Part shown: piece by piece, positions 1 to 11,233 of the stretch
How the letters are laid out: every line of letters begins with the position of its first letter
Position numbering within the stretch: the stretch's first letter is position 1
Assembly (NCBI GenBank): GCA_002706095.1
Contig: PAJP01000005.1
Span: 1-64,000 of the forward strand
Origin: Methylophaga sp.
Lineage (GTDB): Bacteria > Pseudomonadota > Gammaproteobacteria > Nitrosococcales > Methylophagaceae
Length of the DNA stretch: 64,000 nucleotides
Reading direction: 5' to 3'
Notes under the pieces: generated by a model
What the model saw: the letters and a program-made list of their open reading frames with translations, nothing else
What the model was told of the DNA's origin: nothing
Databases searched by the model: none
Translations under genes and position numbers: made by a program

Positions 1-115
1 AGAGGAACTCAACTACGGAGTCGATCTATCAACCATCTGAGGGTGGTATCAGATTGATGGGGTGAAGGTGCCCCATCAACCATTAAATCCGTATACCCCG
101 ATAAATAAGGTTGTT
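1..115. other. Window edge: possible gene end and a hairpin
   Basis: One plus-strand frame is open from base 2 to a TGA at 38-40 and would encode EELNYGVDLSTI, possibly the C-terminus of a gene entering from the left; twelve codons are too few to identify it. A perfect 9-bp stem (54-62 with 71-79, 8-base loop) follows 13 bases later and could end that gene or the minus-strand transcript of the DUF3280 gene. There is no T-run on either side, so terminator function is uncertain. Confidence 0.3.
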
Positions 116-631
116 TTATTGATAAGACTCGTTGATTTCAAGCACGGCACTATCAATCGCTCTTTGCCAGGCTTTCTCCGTATTGCCTCTATAGTCACGC
201 ACAACACGCAGAACGGTGTTTTGCGTTTTTACATCACGGACTTCTATATAAAGTGTCTGAATCAACACACTCATACGAAATACCCATGGCACCACCACGT
301 ATCTGGCATCGACTTTTTCAGCAAGATCAAACTCGCAACCATTACACCTTTCAAGGTTAAACTTCTGCCTTGCTTCAGCCAGTAATGCCTGTGATTCTGG
401 CGTATCAATAACCTCAAACGAAGTGTCATTATTCAGAGTTTCTTGTAAATACTGATTAGATGTTTCTATTACCTCGGCATCATGTTCTTGTAATGACTGA
501 ACCGTATCATCACCACGTAACTCGAAGCCAAGCAGGAGCACATCAGATTTTTCGTCTTTCTGTGCATGAGCGGTGTTGAAGCCAAAAAGCAGACATAAAC
601 ACACGACAAACGATAACTTTTCAATTCTCAT
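116..631 (-). CDS. DUF3280 family exported protein
   Basis: Small exported protein of about 171 residues. The ATG at 631 is chosen because it is preceded by an AGAGGAGAG ribosome-binding site and starts directly with a signal peptide (MRIEKLSFVVCLCLLFGF, cleaved near AHA|Q); the longer reading frame adds nine residues upstream of that site. The mature part carries the hallmarks I associate with DUF3280: a CNGCE motif, a VDARYVVVPWVFRMS strand and an RGNTEKAW stretch near the C-terminus. The family has no established biochemical role; members are often seen near quinoprotein dehydrogenase genes in methylotrophs, which fits the rest of the window but is only contextual here. It is separated from dabA by a strong hairpin and is probably its own unit. 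Confidence 0.75.
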   Translation of the reverse strand: MRIEKLSFVVCLCLLFGFNTAHAQKDEKSDVLLLGFELRGDDTVQSLQEHDAEVIETSNQYLQETLNNDTSFEVIDTPESQALLAEARQKFNLERCNGCEFDLAEKVDARYVVVPWVFRMSVLIQTLYIEVRDVKTQNTVLRVVRDYRGNTEKAWQRAIDSAVLEINESYQ

Positions 632-720
632 ACTCTCTCCTCTTTTAACTTTAGCCAACGCTGACTGGAGAAAGTTTCAACTCAGAAAAGATCAACTGAT
701 CGCGAATAAACTGACTGATT

Positions 721-758
721 CAGAATGAAACAGTCGATAGCCTAACTGTCTCATTCTG
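721..758. terminator. Long hairpin between dabA and the DUF3280 gene
   Basis: CAGAATGAAACAGT at 721-734 pairs with ACTGTCTCATTCTG at 745-758 (13 of 14 pairs, one mismatch, 10-base loop). It lies 17 bases downstream of the dabA stop. There is no clear T-tract, so it may act as a transcript 3'-end stabiliser or a weak terminator of dabBA. Confidence 0.5.
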
Positions 759-775
759 TTATCCATGTCAGCTAC

Positions 776-3169
776 TTAGTCAATGTACTTCCAACCTGAT
801 TTTTGATAGCGTTCGAAAGTATTGTCATCAGACCAGTGCACAAGAAACAACCAGCCATTGTCGACAAGGTCGCGTACGGTTTGATGCTTGGCAATCACAT
901 TTTCAATCGCTTGTTTTGGCGCAGCAATATACACACTAATTCTCAATGGATGATGACGCCAGTTCTCACCGTCATGGATGGATTGCATCGCAAGACCAAT
1001 TCGCAGGTCCCCCCCATTCCCTTCAAACACACCGATATGCTGGCCGACGGCATTGTGTAGCAGCTTATTGCCACTACCAAAAAATGTATTATCTGTGACC
1101 GATAAGTTGTACTGCATATTGATCCACTGAGTCACAATCATCGGTGCCGTCATAATTTGCTCCAGTAATGCAAACTCGGCATCGCTGTGCCAGTCATAGT
1201 CATGCAAAAAGGAACGGCCCTGTAAATCCAGTCCACGCGTACGCTCACGCGGTGCTACAATAAATGAGGCATTATTCGCTAAGCCCCATTCAGGACGAAC
1301 TTCTGACCAATCTTTACCTCTGTCTTTTAGCGACTTTTCTAATGCAACATCATCCAGGTCCTTTAAGCCTGCATCCATTAACTGAATGCGTTCGCGACGG
1401 GTTTGTTTAGAAGCCTGTTCTAACCAAGTATCAATGTCAGCATTATTTAATGCATCAAAACATACGATTTCATCCGTTGTGGTGTTATGTAATCCAGATA
1501 TAAAGCGTGTGTTTTCAGGAATGTGGATGTCCGCTTTGTGCAGCTCTGTTCTGACAGCGGGATCATTTAACAGGCTGGTTAAAACACGGACATTCACTTC
1601 CCCACTTTGACCACAGCAAGCACCACAATCCAGACCTGATGCATGCAAGTTATTGCGATTTTCACTACCGTGACCTAGCAGTAAAATGGTTGATGCAAAG
1701 GTGTTGGTCAGGCCCATGCCTTTGAGTACACCCGTAACCATATTGACTTTCTCAGACAAGCTTAGCTCAGCATGGTTATGGCTTATGTGCCATTGATGAT
1801 GGTGAGTAAACTCATCAATTAGTTTTTCTTTTTTCTTGCTAAAGAAATTATCTTTTATCAGTTTATAAGCGTAGGTCCAGCCCATGGTCTCAACCATGGT
1901 GAATGAAGATACCGGTGAACTGGCCCAGTTTTTCCAGGTACTTGCATTACTGACTTTGGTCAATTTTTTATGGTTCGGTGTTTGCTCACTCACTTTCACT
2001 GACGGTGCAATCAATCCTGGCAGTTGTGGACGCTTAACCTGCGTGTTGGCGGGTTGATAGGTGATGGGTAAACCAAAGAAACCGGCAAAGCCAATGGTTT
2101 GAATAGCATCATTCTGTAATTCAAGATTGCGTCTAATACGTTCAGAGCGTACATCAATACAAAATGCGGCTTGTAAGACCGGTCTTGAATCAAGCGGCAT
2201 GGGTGTTTGGGTTAGCGTTTTCTGTAGCTGTTGCTGGTAAGTCAGTTCTGCAGCATAAGCCCAAACCCAATAATGACAGGCATATTCATGATGGGCGGCT
2301 ATACGCGCCATCAGGGATTCTTTTTGATGCTCCCACTGTTGTTTTAATGCCTTAAATTCAACTTGCCCAGGCTTGCTTTTTAACTGACGCCAGATAATTA
2401 AATCCCAAGCGATTCTGATGGCAAGCAGCGCTTCTACACAGGCGGTCTGTTGATTATTGAGACGGTTTTCCCAACGTTGCCAGGCAAAGTAACTGGCCCA
2501 ACCATTAATACACATCAGTAACTTATGTGCATATAACTCGAGCTGCTGTGGCGTCAATTCCAACTCAGCAACCGCTTGGGCAAACAAACTTTCCAGGTCA
2601 TCAGGCAGCTGAGTGAAAGCGTGGCGCAGTTTTTTCTCACCCATCAGTAGTGACATGCCGTAATCATGGCGAGTGAAATCCAACCAGGCAGAATATAGAT
2701 GATCGAAAGTCTCTGGTTCTTGATTCACAAACTCGCCACAAAACTGACTGACCTGATGAACAATTTCATCCTGCCAACGCATTTTGTGATGATCACGGCT
2801 TAAATCCGCAATTTCGGCGATGCTCAATGCTGCGTCTGGCTGTGGCTGTTCAAGTGAGGCCTTCAACTCATCAACTGTCGCCGTGTTGGCACCATATGTC
2901 TTAGCCGATTCAAGTAATGCCGACTCACTGATTTGGCCTTGTTGAAACAAGCCGTGGTAATAGTCAGCTGACATCGTTGTGTTCAGACCTTGTAATGCCC
3001 CTATTCTGGCTGAAGCCGACTCGATCGTTTGCTCACGAAATTCCCATAAAGCATTGACCGCAATGAACCGATCCAATGGCCAGTTTGGAGCAATATATGA
3101 ACTCGCTTGATGGATGGCAGCGGTATGTTCGACGCTGAGTCCAGACAATGACAGATTCACAGTATTCAT
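776..3169 (-). CDS. dabA: DabA, inorganic carbon transporter subunit (DUF2309)
   Basis: Cytoplasmic, membrane-associated subunit of the DAB dissolved-inorganic-carbon accumulation complex, thought to convert CO2 to bicarbonate vectorially with energy coupled through DabB. The 797-residue length is normal. The zinc-site residues of this carbonic-anhydrase-like family are all visible: C337 and D339 in FCIDVRSE, H500 in LLLGHGSENR and C515 in LDCGACCG; the H-to-C spacing of 15 matches the characterised DabA protein. The gene overlaps the end of dabB by four bases (ATGA), so translation is coupled. The LysR gene divergent from the operon probably controls it. For a methylotroph this would feed carboxylation reactions or CO2 retention; that purpose is inferred. 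Confidence 0.95.
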   Translation of the reverse strand: MNTVNLSLSGLSVEHTAAIHQASSYIAPNWPLDRFIAVNALWEFREQTIESASARIGALQGLNTTMSADYYHGLFQQGQISESALLESAKTYGANTATVDELKASLEQPQPDAALSIAEIADLSRDHHKMRWQDEIVHQVSQFCGEFVNQEPETFDHLYSAWLDFTRHDYGMSLLMGEKKLRHAFTQLPDDLESLFAQAVAELELTPQQLELYAHKLLMCINGWASYFAWQRWENRLNNQQTACVEALLAIRIAWDLIIWRQLKSKPGQVEFKALKQQWEHQKESLMARIAAHHEYACHYWVWAYAAELTYQQQLQKTLTQTPMPLDSRPVLQAAFCIDVRSERIRRNLELQNDAIQTIGFAGFFGLPITYQPANTQVKRPQLPGLIAPSVKVSEQTPNHKKLTKVSNASTWKNWASSPVSSFTMVETMGWTYAYKLIKDNFFSKKKEKLIDEFTHHHQWHISHNHAELSLSEKVNMVTGVLKGMGLTNTFASTILLLGHGSENRNNLHASGLDCGACCGQSGEVNVRVLTSLLNDPAVRTELHKADIHIPENTRFISGLHNTTTDEIVCFDALNNADIDTWLEQASKQTRRERIQLMDAGLKDLDDVALEKSLKDRGKDWSEVRPEWGLANNASFIVAPRERTRGLDLQGRSFLHDYDWHSDAEFALLEQIMTAPMIVTQWINMQYNLSVTDNTFFGSGNKLLHNAVGQHIGVFEGNGGDLRIGLAMQSIHDGENWRHHPLRISVYIAAPKQAIENVIAKHQTVRDLVDNGWLFLVHWSDDNTFERYQKSGWKYID

Positions 3170-4734
3170 GAAGTCTCCTTGCTAAGTGGCTGATTGTTAG
3201 ATTCCACTCTGGTTTCTGGTCTTAATGTGATTGGCCACAGAAATAGAGTCAGTCGGGTCATCAATTCATCTAAGTACAAACCTGAAAACAGCCAACGATA
3301 TAAGGTTCTGGTGGCTTTAGCCTGAGGAAACACACGCATCTGCACAGCCAGTAAAAATAATGCGATAAAGAGTGCAGACAACCAGATGTCCATGGCATCA
3401 AACATCGTACTTGCATACACAGGCGGCATGACCCAAGTAAACATCGCTTTGCCACCCATGTAAAAGCCAACCAGTAACGCCACAGTCAGACAAGAAGTGA
3501 GGAACTGCAATAGAGTGCCGTTTCTTACTGCAGACACCAGATATAAGGCTAATGCAGTATTCACTAATAACCAGACACTCAACGGCCCTGAATAGGAAGT
3601 GAAATAGACAATCCCATAAGTGCTGATGATGACCAGTAATAGACTCGACATAGCAGAGAGAAAAGTGACGTTTTTCTGCGGTGCTAATTGCTTAAGGCTG
3701 TATTCCTGCAACACATCACCTGCACTGAGGAACATATAAGCTTTATAGAGTGAATGAGAGATTAAGTGAAGTAATGCCAGCTCATATAACCCTAAAGCAC
3801 ATTCAATTAACATTAATCCCATTTGGGCACAGGTTGACCAGGCAAGTTTTACCTTAATACTGATACGCGTCATCATGACTAAGGCACTGATGAGCGTACT
3901 CAAACCAGCAATAATAAGCAGTACCCATTGTGCATCAACACTAAACGCAATCAATGGTGCAAAGCTCAGTAATAAAAAACCACCCAGATTGATAATACCG
4001 GCATGCAACAATGCACTAATCGGCGTGGGAGCCTCAACCACTTGAATTAACCAGCCATGTAGCGGTAACTGAGCGCATTTAATTAAGGCAGTAATGGCCA
4101 GTAGGATAGCCGCTACAGTCTCTGCGACACTCAACTCAGCAGCCGATGCCGATGTCAGGTAGTAATGGCTTATTTCACTGAGGTAAAACGTACCGTGTTG
4201 GGTATATAAAAGAACAAAGGCTGAGAGTAAGCTGAGCTCAGACACTCTCGCCAAGATGAATTTTTTATGGGCGGCCAGTACAGCGCGAGGTCTGTCTGGA
4301 TAAAATAATAATAAACGATGGAAACATAAACTGATGGACACCCAGCCCAGCCAGAAAATCAACAGATGATTACTGACAATCACTATGGATACAGAGGTAA
4401 GGCTTAAAAATAACCAACGCCAGTAACGATGTGTTTTTGTCTCACCGGATAAATAACGCTGAGAGAACTTCACCAGCACAATAGTCATAAAACACACTAG
4501 CAACAGCACAATCAGATTGACATTGTTCATGGCCAGTAAGGCGTGTGGGTCTTCTGATTTTTCTATATGACAAACAGTGATTAATATGGCGGAGATGACA
4601 ACAGCCACCGAGATAGATTTGAGAATGCCTTGACGGGTGTTGTCACTGAGTCGACTTGCCCCGGATAAAAGACTAGCAATGGCTAAGGTTAATGGGATAA
4701 GCGCTGGGAAAACGGCTGTCAGTTCAAAATTCAC
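3166..4734 (-). CDS. dabB: DabB, NuoL/MrpA-like proton-translocating subunit
   Basis: Polytopic membrane protein of the proton antiporter family (ND5/NuoL-like), the energy-coupling partner of DabA. Most of its roughly 520 residues form hydrophobic segments, including the family stretch APTPISALLHAGIINLGGF and a conserved Lys in ITALIKCAQLPLHGWL. The start is set to the GTG at 4734: an AAGGAGG site sits only one base from the in-frame ATG at 4740 but seven bases from this GTG, so the protein likely begins MNFELTAVFPAL. It is first gene of the dabB-dabA operon, with the intergenic region and a LysR regulator upstream. Sequence alone does not separate it from other NuoL-like proteins, but the dabA partner settles it. 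Confidence 0.92.
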   Translation of the reverse strand: MNFELTAVFPALIPLTLAIASLLSGASRLSDNTRQGILKSISVAVVISAILITVCHIEKSEDPHALLAMNNVNLIVLLLVCFMTIVLVKFSQRYLSGETKTHRYWRWLFLSLTSVSIVIVSNHLLIFWLGWVSISLCFHRLLLFYPDRPRAVLAAHKKFILARVSELSLLSAFVLLYTQHGTFYLSEISHYYLTSASAAELSVAETVAAILLAITALIKCAQLPLHGWLIQVVEAPTPISALLHAGIINLGGFLLLSFAPLIAFSVDAQWVLLIIAGLSTLISALVMMTRISIKVKLAWSTCAQMGLMLIECALGLYELALLHLISHSLYKAYMFLSAGDVLQEYSLKQLAPQKNVTFLSAMSSLLLVIISTYGIVYFTSYSGPLSVWLLVNTALALYLVSAVRNGTLLQFLTSCLTVALLVGFYMGGKAMFTWVMPPVYASTMFDAMDIWLSALFIALFLLAVQMRVFPQAKATRTLYRWLFSGLYLDELMTRLTLFLWPITLRPETRVESNNQPLSKETS

Positions 4735-4780
4735 ACACATACCTCCTTAAGATGGTGAAAGTATGGCAAATGCTTTAACA

Positions 4781-4799
4781 TAAATAAAATAGATATTTA
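4781..4799. promoter_or_regulatory. Candidate LysR-type operator between dabB and its regulator
   Basis: Inverted repeat TAAATA (4781-4786) / TATTTA (4794-4799) with a 7-base spacer in the 93-base divergent intergenic region. It has the T-N11-A form of LysR-family sites. The region is very A+T-rich, so chance is not excluded. Confidence 0.4.
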
Positions 4800-4827
4800 T
4801 TAACAAATAAATAAGTTTTAATTAAGT

Positions 4828-5712
4828 ATGGCAAAAATAAACTACCATCATCTTTATTATTTCTGGCGCGTTGCCCTGTCTGGCAGTATCACCAAGACAG
4901 CTGAAGAATGTCATGTTTCACAATCGGCATTATCACAGCAAATCAAACAACTCGAAACCACGATGAACCTCAAATTATTCGAGCGTGCAGGCAGACAACT
5001 TTTATTAACGGATATGGGCAAAAAAATTCTGACCTATGCGGATGAAATTTTTACGACAGGTGAAGAGTTACAATCCTTTATCAGCAAAGGCGGTACAGCG
5101 ACACAAAAACACATCAAAATCGGTGTACTGACCACCCTTTCCAGAAACTTCACAGAGAGCTTTATTAGTCCTTTACTTCAAGAGCCCAATGTCAGCTTTA
5201 CACTCACCACGCGAGGCATGACCAATCTACTCAATGGCCTCAGTAGTCATGAACTGGATCTGGTGCTGACCAACCGCTCTGTAAGCCAACAAAATGATGA
5301 TGCAATCTGGCAAAGTCAGTTGGTCTCCAGGCAATCGGTATCTATTATTGGTCCAGCAAAACACAACCCCAAAAAAACCTTTCCACACGGTTATGAAAAA
5401 CTGAAATGGGTGCTGCCTACCAAAATCACTGAAATTCGTTCGGCTTTTGATGCCTACTGTGCCACGCTCGGGTATGAGCCCGATATTATTGCTGAAGCTG
5501 ATGATATGGCGATGTTACGACTATTAGTACGTGATACCGGCGCCATTACTGCCCTGCCACCGGTTGTCGTCAAAGATGAAATATCCAGTGGCAATTTGTC
5601 TGAGTACCAAGTGTTACCCAATGTCTATGAACACTTTTACGCCATCACCATTAAACGGACATTCGTACCTGAAATTGTGACCGACCTGCTACAAAAGAAT
5701 ATTGTGGATTAA
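4828..5712 (+). CDS. LysR-family regulator (NhaR-like), divergent from dabBA
   Basis: Transcriptional regulator of 294 residues. Residues 1-60 form the LysR winged helix-turn-helix (YHHLYYFWRVALSGSITKTA followed by SQSALSQQIKQLE), and the rest is a periplasmic-binding-protein-like effector domain (IKIGVLTTLSR onward). The N-terminal wording (INYHHLYYFW) is closest to NhaR-type members that I recall. It is transcribed away from dabB, the usual arrangement for a LysR regulator and its target, so control of the carbon pump is the likely job; the effector is unknown. No good ribosome-binding site precedes the ATG. Confidence 0.88.
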   Translation: MAKINYHHLYYFWRVALSGSITKTAEECHVSQSALSQQIKQLETTMNLKLFERAGRQLLLTDMGKKILTYADEIFTTGEELQSFISKGGTATQKHIKIGVLTTLSRNFTESFISPLLQEPNVSFTLTTRGMTNLLNGLSSHELDLVLTNRSVSQQNDDAIWQSQLVSRQSVSIIGPAKHNPKKTFPHGYEKLKWVLPTKITEIRSAFDAYCATLGYEPDIIAEADDMAMLRLLVRDTGAITALPPVVVKDEISSGNLSEYQVLPNVYEHFYAITIKRTFVPEIVTDLLQKNIVD

Positions 5713-5861
5713 GGTTTCACTCACTTAACCAAGACTTAACCTCCTGATTGTTACAACTCATCATGACATCACGGTCTTCTATGCTGTTAATAGATAGCCG
5801 CGGTGTCTAGCTTCTTTTTTCACTTTTTACTTAAGTGAATACCAAACATCAGGAGGTAGAT

Positions 5862-6278
5862 ATGAAGCGATTAATACCTTTACTACTGTCATCAACACTG
5901 ATTTCTGGTGCAGCCATGGCAGATAACAATACGATTAACGCCGCTTTGGGCGGAGGTATTGGGGGTGCAGTCGGTGCTGCAGTAGGACACGAAATGGGAG
6001 GTCAAAACGGCGCTATCTTGGGTGCTGCCATTGGTGGCGCTGTCGGGTCAGTTGCCACCAGCAAGGTCTCATCAAACCGGTATCGTGATGATCATCACCA
6101 CCGTTATCACAATGATCACTACGATAAAAAATACTGGAAACACAAACAAAAAATGGCACGTTTAGAGTCCAAATACCGTCAAGACAGGGCTCGAGAATAT
6201 CGCAAGTATCGAAAAGCGGTTGAACATCAACATAGAAAATACCAACATGATCGGTACTATCATCACAGTCGTTACTGA
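5862..6278 (+). CDS. Glycine-zipper outer-membrane-type protein
   Basis: Small exported protein, 138 residues from the ATG at 5862, which is preceded by AGGAGGT four bases upstream; a longer frame from 5835 has no such site. A signal peptide (MKRLIPLLLSSTLISGAAMA) is followed by alternating Gly/Ala segments (LGGGIGGAVGAAVGHEMGG and GAILGAAIGGAVGS), the glycine-zipper pattern of 17-kDa surface-antigen and Rcs-type proteins that insert in membranes. The C-terminal half is a highly basic, His/Tyr/Arg-rich tail with repeated YRKYRKA-like units and many HH pairs, which could bind metal or nucleic acid. Function unknown. It shares the terminator with icd. Confidence 0.75.
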   Translation: MKRLIPLLLSSTLISGAAMADNNTINAALGGGIGGAVGAAVGHEMGGQNGAILGAAIGGAVGSVATSKVSSNRYRDDHHHRYHNDHYDKKYWKHKQKMARLESKYRQDRAREYRKYRKAVEHQHRKYQHDRYYHHSRY

Positions 6279-6295
6279 GAATGCGATAAAAACAA

Positions 6296-6320
6296 AAAAG
6301 CCCCGACATTCGGGGCTTTT
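6296..6320. terminator. Bidirectional rho-independent terminator
   Basis: Perfect 11-bp stem AAAAGCCCCGA / TCGGGGCTTTT with a 3-base loop, T-rich on both strands. It ends the glycine-zipper gene on the plus strand and icd on the minus strand. Confidence 0.93.
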
Positions 6321-6338
6321 CTTATTAAATGATGACGC

Positions 6339-8567
<2,229 letters not shown>

Positions 8568-8819
8568 TTAAAAATACGTGATTTTGAATCGCAAGTTCAT
8601 GCACTGATGACCTCGCATACCCGCGTAAGGCTGGCGACAATAGCTCGTTTGAAATATGAGAGACATTTCGACTACTGCCTTAATCACCCCTCCCTCAATG
8701 GCAAGGTTGATTAAGAGACTGTGTAACGCTGGGTTTCCATAATTTTGGCTGACACACTTTATCATATCTTGATTGGCGCTATACATCACTATAGCCATGA
8801 TAAAAGCTGACGAATAAGT

Positions 8820-9875
8820 TTAGTCTGTTAAACGAAAGTTAACAGGCACCACCACACTAAAGGATTTTCTCGATAAATCACCGCGAACGGGTAAGGCTTT
8901 CACCGCTTTTTCGACCATCTCATGCGCGGCTCTATCTAAAACACTATGTCCACTACCCTGACCAACAACGGACATGCTCACCATCCTGCCTTGCTCAAAA
9001 CGGACACTCACCATCACTGTGCCTTCAAGGTGACGGCGAATCGCTAATTGTGGATAGGTTTTATTCTTAGACACCATGGCATAAAGCAACTGTCCATAAC
9101 CTTTCCAGGCGGTATTTCGATCCACTTCCCCAGTACCACCTGGGTTACTACCATTACCATTACCATTAGCTGCATTGCCCGTGCCAGTGGCGTCAGCTTG
9201 AGATGAGGTCGAGCTACCGGATGCCGTCGTTGAGGATGCTGCTGGTGTATCAGTCACCACACCCTTAACCACTTCGCTTGGCGTCTCGACTTGCTCAATC
9301 TTTTCTACAACCTCAGGTTCAGCCATCGGTTTTTGCTGCTCCTGCTTCACCGTTTCAATCGGTTTCTCAGGTTTGGGCTGAGGCTTTTCAATTTTTTTCT
9401 GCTCAGGTTTTGGTTTAGGTTTTTCAACCTTTTTAGGTTCAGGCTTTGGCTTAGGTTTCTCTGCCTTTTTAGGTTCTGGCTTAGGTTCAACTTTTTTCGG
9501 TTCAGGCTTGGGTGGTTCGGATTTTATCTCTTCTACCGGCTCACTTTCAGGTGGCTGCTCTATCACCACCATTTCCTCTGGCTCTGGAGGGGTATCATCT
9601 TTAGCAACGAGCAGTTTTTTGTTTGTTTCTGGTTTTTTTATCGGAGCGACAGGTTCTGGGATTGGTTCAGGTTCAACCACCTCTTCAACGATGGGTTCAA
9701 GCTGGCTTACCTGCACCGTGATTCTTGTTGGTGCAGCCGGTGCTGCTGGCTCCAGTGTGGGCATAAATAATAAAATCAATAACAGATGAATCAGCACTGC
9801 CCATAAAAAACCAGGTAGAAAGCGTTCTGATCCAACCGAACGATTTGAAGAGAAATCAGCGACCAAAGCCGTCAT
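8820..9875 (-). CDS. tonB: TonB energy transducer
   Basis: Links the proton-motive-force-driven ExbB/ExbD complex to outer-membrane receptors. The 351 residues contain a membrane anchor (about 22-40), a long Pro/Lys/Glu spacer (about 60-190) with a near-repeated PKPEPKKVEK-like unit, a Ser/Gly/Asn linker (215-250), and the TonB C-terminal domain (about 260-350, YPQLAIRRHLEGTVMVSVRF). Both spacers are longer than in E. coli TonB, suggesting a wide periplasmic reach. It ends the exbB-exbD-tonB operon and probably energises the two TonB-dependent receptors 20 kb upstream in the same locus; that pairing is inferred from location and the shared promoter motif. Confidence 0.93.
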   Translation of the reverse strand: MTALVADFSSNRSVGSERFLPGFLWAVLIHLLLILLFMPTLEPAAPAAPTRITVQVSQLEPIVEEVVEPEPIPEPVAPIKKPETNKKLLVAKDDTPPEPEEMVVIEQPPESEPVEEIKSEPPKPEPKKVEPKPEPKKAEKPKPKPEPKKVEKPKPKPEQKKIEKPQPKPEKPIETVKQEQQKPMAEPEVVEKIEQVETPSEVVKGVVTDTPAASSTTASGSSTSSQADATGTGNAANGNGNGSNPGGTGEVDRNTAWKGYGQLLYAMVSKNKTYPQLAIRRHLEGTVMVSVRFEQGRMVSMSVVGQGSGHSVLDRAAHEMVEKAVKALPVRGDLSRKSFSVVVPVNFRLTD

Positions 9876-9909
9876 ATTAACGCGTCACAAAGCCAATCAA
9901 TAAACAGCA

Positions 9910-10320
9910 TTACTGACCAGACTCAGGTTGTATCACAAAGGTAAACTTACTGATGCCAGCACGTTGAATGGCCGCCATGACTTTAGCCACTGTGCCGTAC
10001 TCCGCTTTTTCATCAGCAAAAATCTCAACACTAGTGTCCACGTTTTGTGCCGCCTCCATCAGCGCCATATCCAGTTGTTCAGCATTCACCGTTTCATCAC
10101 TGAAGTACATGGTGCCGTCAGCTGTCACACTGATGTTGATAGATTCGGGTTGAGTGAGTGTTAAGTCTGAGCTGGCTTTAGGTAAATTGACTGGTACCGA
10201 ATTCATCAATAACGGGGCTGTCACGATAAAAACGGTCAGCAGCACCAACATCACATCCACTAAGGGCGTCACATTGATTTCACTCATCATATTGTCATCA
10301 CCGCCAGTATTCATCGCCAT
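9910..10320 (-). CDS. exbD: ExbD biopolymer transport protein
   Basis: Proton-channel partner of ExbB in the TonB motor. The 136-residue chain has a short cytoplasmic N-terminus, a single transmembrane helix (about 17-38, EINVTPLVDVMLVLLTVFIV) containing the essential membrane Asp (D22), and a periplasmic domain ending ISKFTFVIQPES. An AAGGA site precedes the ATG. It lies between exbB and tonB with short gaps (71 and 34 bases), consistent with one operon. Confidence 0.95.
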   Translation of the reverse strand: MAMNTGGDDNMMSEINVTPLVDVMLVLLTVFIVTAPLLMNSVPVNLPKASSDLTLTQPESINISVTADGTMYFSDETVNAEQLDMALMEAAQNVDTSVEIFADEKAEYGTVAKVMAAIQRAGISKFTFVIQPESGQ

Positions 10321-10391
10321 AACAAATTTCCTTTATGCATTATCGAGCAACAGGTTGATGCCTTCAGCAGGCATTACTCCTGTTGAGCCGC

Positions 10392-11036
10392 CTAATCGTG
10401 TTTGATACGAGATTTGAGAACTAACAGATGAAATGCTGACGCAAAATTATCCATGGTGGCCGCAGACAACCTGACTTTACGTAAAAAGTAGTTGTACGCC
10501 AGAACGGCAGGTACAGCGGTAGCAATACCAATGGCTGTTGCAATCAACGCTTCCCCTATCGGTCCCGCCACCACATCCAGACTCGCTGAACCCGATGCCG
10601 TAATACTTTTGAGTGCATTCATAATCCCCCAGACCGTACCGAATAAACCGATAAAGGGGGCAGTTGACCCCACACTGGCCAGAATAGACAAGCCATTTTC
10701 CATGCGGGTTTGCTCAGCATGCGCTTGTTGTTTCAGCGAGTGCATCAACATTTCACGTTTATCATCTGGCGCAACAGAGTTAGCCAGATATTGCCATGAA
10801 ACCAGCTCATCCAATCCTGCCTGACAAACACGAGCAAGACGGCCTTTTGTTGAAGACATCACCGCCAACAAATCCTGAATATCACGAGCTTTGGAGAAAA
10901 CCGCCAGAAATTCTCTATCAAAACGGCTATTACGATAAAAGGCCAGGTATTTACTAATCCCTACTGACCAGATAAGTACCGATAAAATAACAAGAAAGAT
11001 AAGTACCGCATCAACAATATCTGGAACTGCATCCAT
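10392..11036 (-). CDS. exbB: ExbB / MotA-TolQ-ExbB proton channel protein
   Basis: Pentameric inner-membrane motor component that, with ExbD, drives TonB. The 214 residues hold three membrane segments (about 8-30, 113-140 and 158-182), including the family stretch GSTAPFIGLFGTVWGIMNA and the polar helix EALIATAIGIATAVPAVLAYN. It leads the operon. About 100 bases upstream is a motif almost identical to that before the first TonB receptor gene, suggesting FecI-type sigma control, and a perfect 8-bp hairpin lies in the leader between that motif and the start codon. Confidence 0.95.
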   Translation of the reverse strand: MDAVPDIVDAVLIFLVILSVLIWSVGISKYLAFYRNSRFDREFLAVFSKARDIQDLLAVMSSTKGRLARVCQAGLDELVSWQYLANSVAPDDKREMLMHSLKQQAHAEQTRMENGLSILASVGSTAPFIGLFGTVWGIMNALKSITASGSASLDVVAGPIGEALIATAIGIATAVPAVLAYNYFLRKVRLSAATMDNFASAFHLLVLKSRIKHD

Positions 11037-11107
11037 AAAAAACCACTTTCCCTAGAATCAAGATAACAAGCAATGACGAACTAAAAAGTTAAACCAACCA
11101 TTGACCA

Positions 11108-11132
11108 AAGAGCACTTCTTTCTTGTGCTCTT
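11108..11132 (-). promoter_or_regulatory. Hairpin in the exbB leader
   Basis: Perfect 8-bp stem (11108-11115 with 11125-11132; 9-base loop). If the ECF-like promoter at 11139-11166 is used, transcription would begin close to 11132, placing this hairpin at the extreme 5' end of the exbB mRNA. It could alternatively terminate the tolC transcript; the T-run after it is only three bases. Confidence 0.4.
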
Positions 11133-11138
11133 ACTCTA

Positions 11139-11188
11139 TATGCCAATCGAAAATGAAAAAGTGACATTTTTTTTACATTTTTTTAAAA
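11139..11188 (-). promoter_or_regulatory. Candidate ECF-sigma (FecI-type) promoter, copy A
   Basis: Read on the minus strand: A-rich tract, TGTCAC (11166-11161), a 16-base spacer, GGCATA (11144-11139). The 28 bases from TGTCAC to the end of the -10-like box match 24 of 28 with copy B before the first TonB receptor. The 16-base spacing is typical for ECF sigma factors. Two FecI-type sigma genes lie in the same locus. Confidence 0.6.
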
Positions 11189-11233
11189 GGCATATATTTC
11201 TAAGTCTTTTTTCTCAGCGCTAAGCTTGTGTTC

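Noticed and set aside
62-385. 107-residue plus-strand frame at the left edge
   Set aside because: Antisense to the DUF3280 gene, which has a signal peptide, family motifs and a ribosome-binding site.
8568-8798. 76-residue minus-strand frame between tonB and icd
   Set aside because: No recognisable domain, no ribosome-binding site, and it fills the leader of icd; most likely non-coding. No other gene was seen in this 261-base gap.
9291-9770. 159- and 93-residue plus-strand frames within tonB
   Set aside because: Phe/Leu/Arg-rich or Ser/Gly-rich low-complexity translations that mirror the Pro/Lys/Glu repeats of TonB on the other strand.
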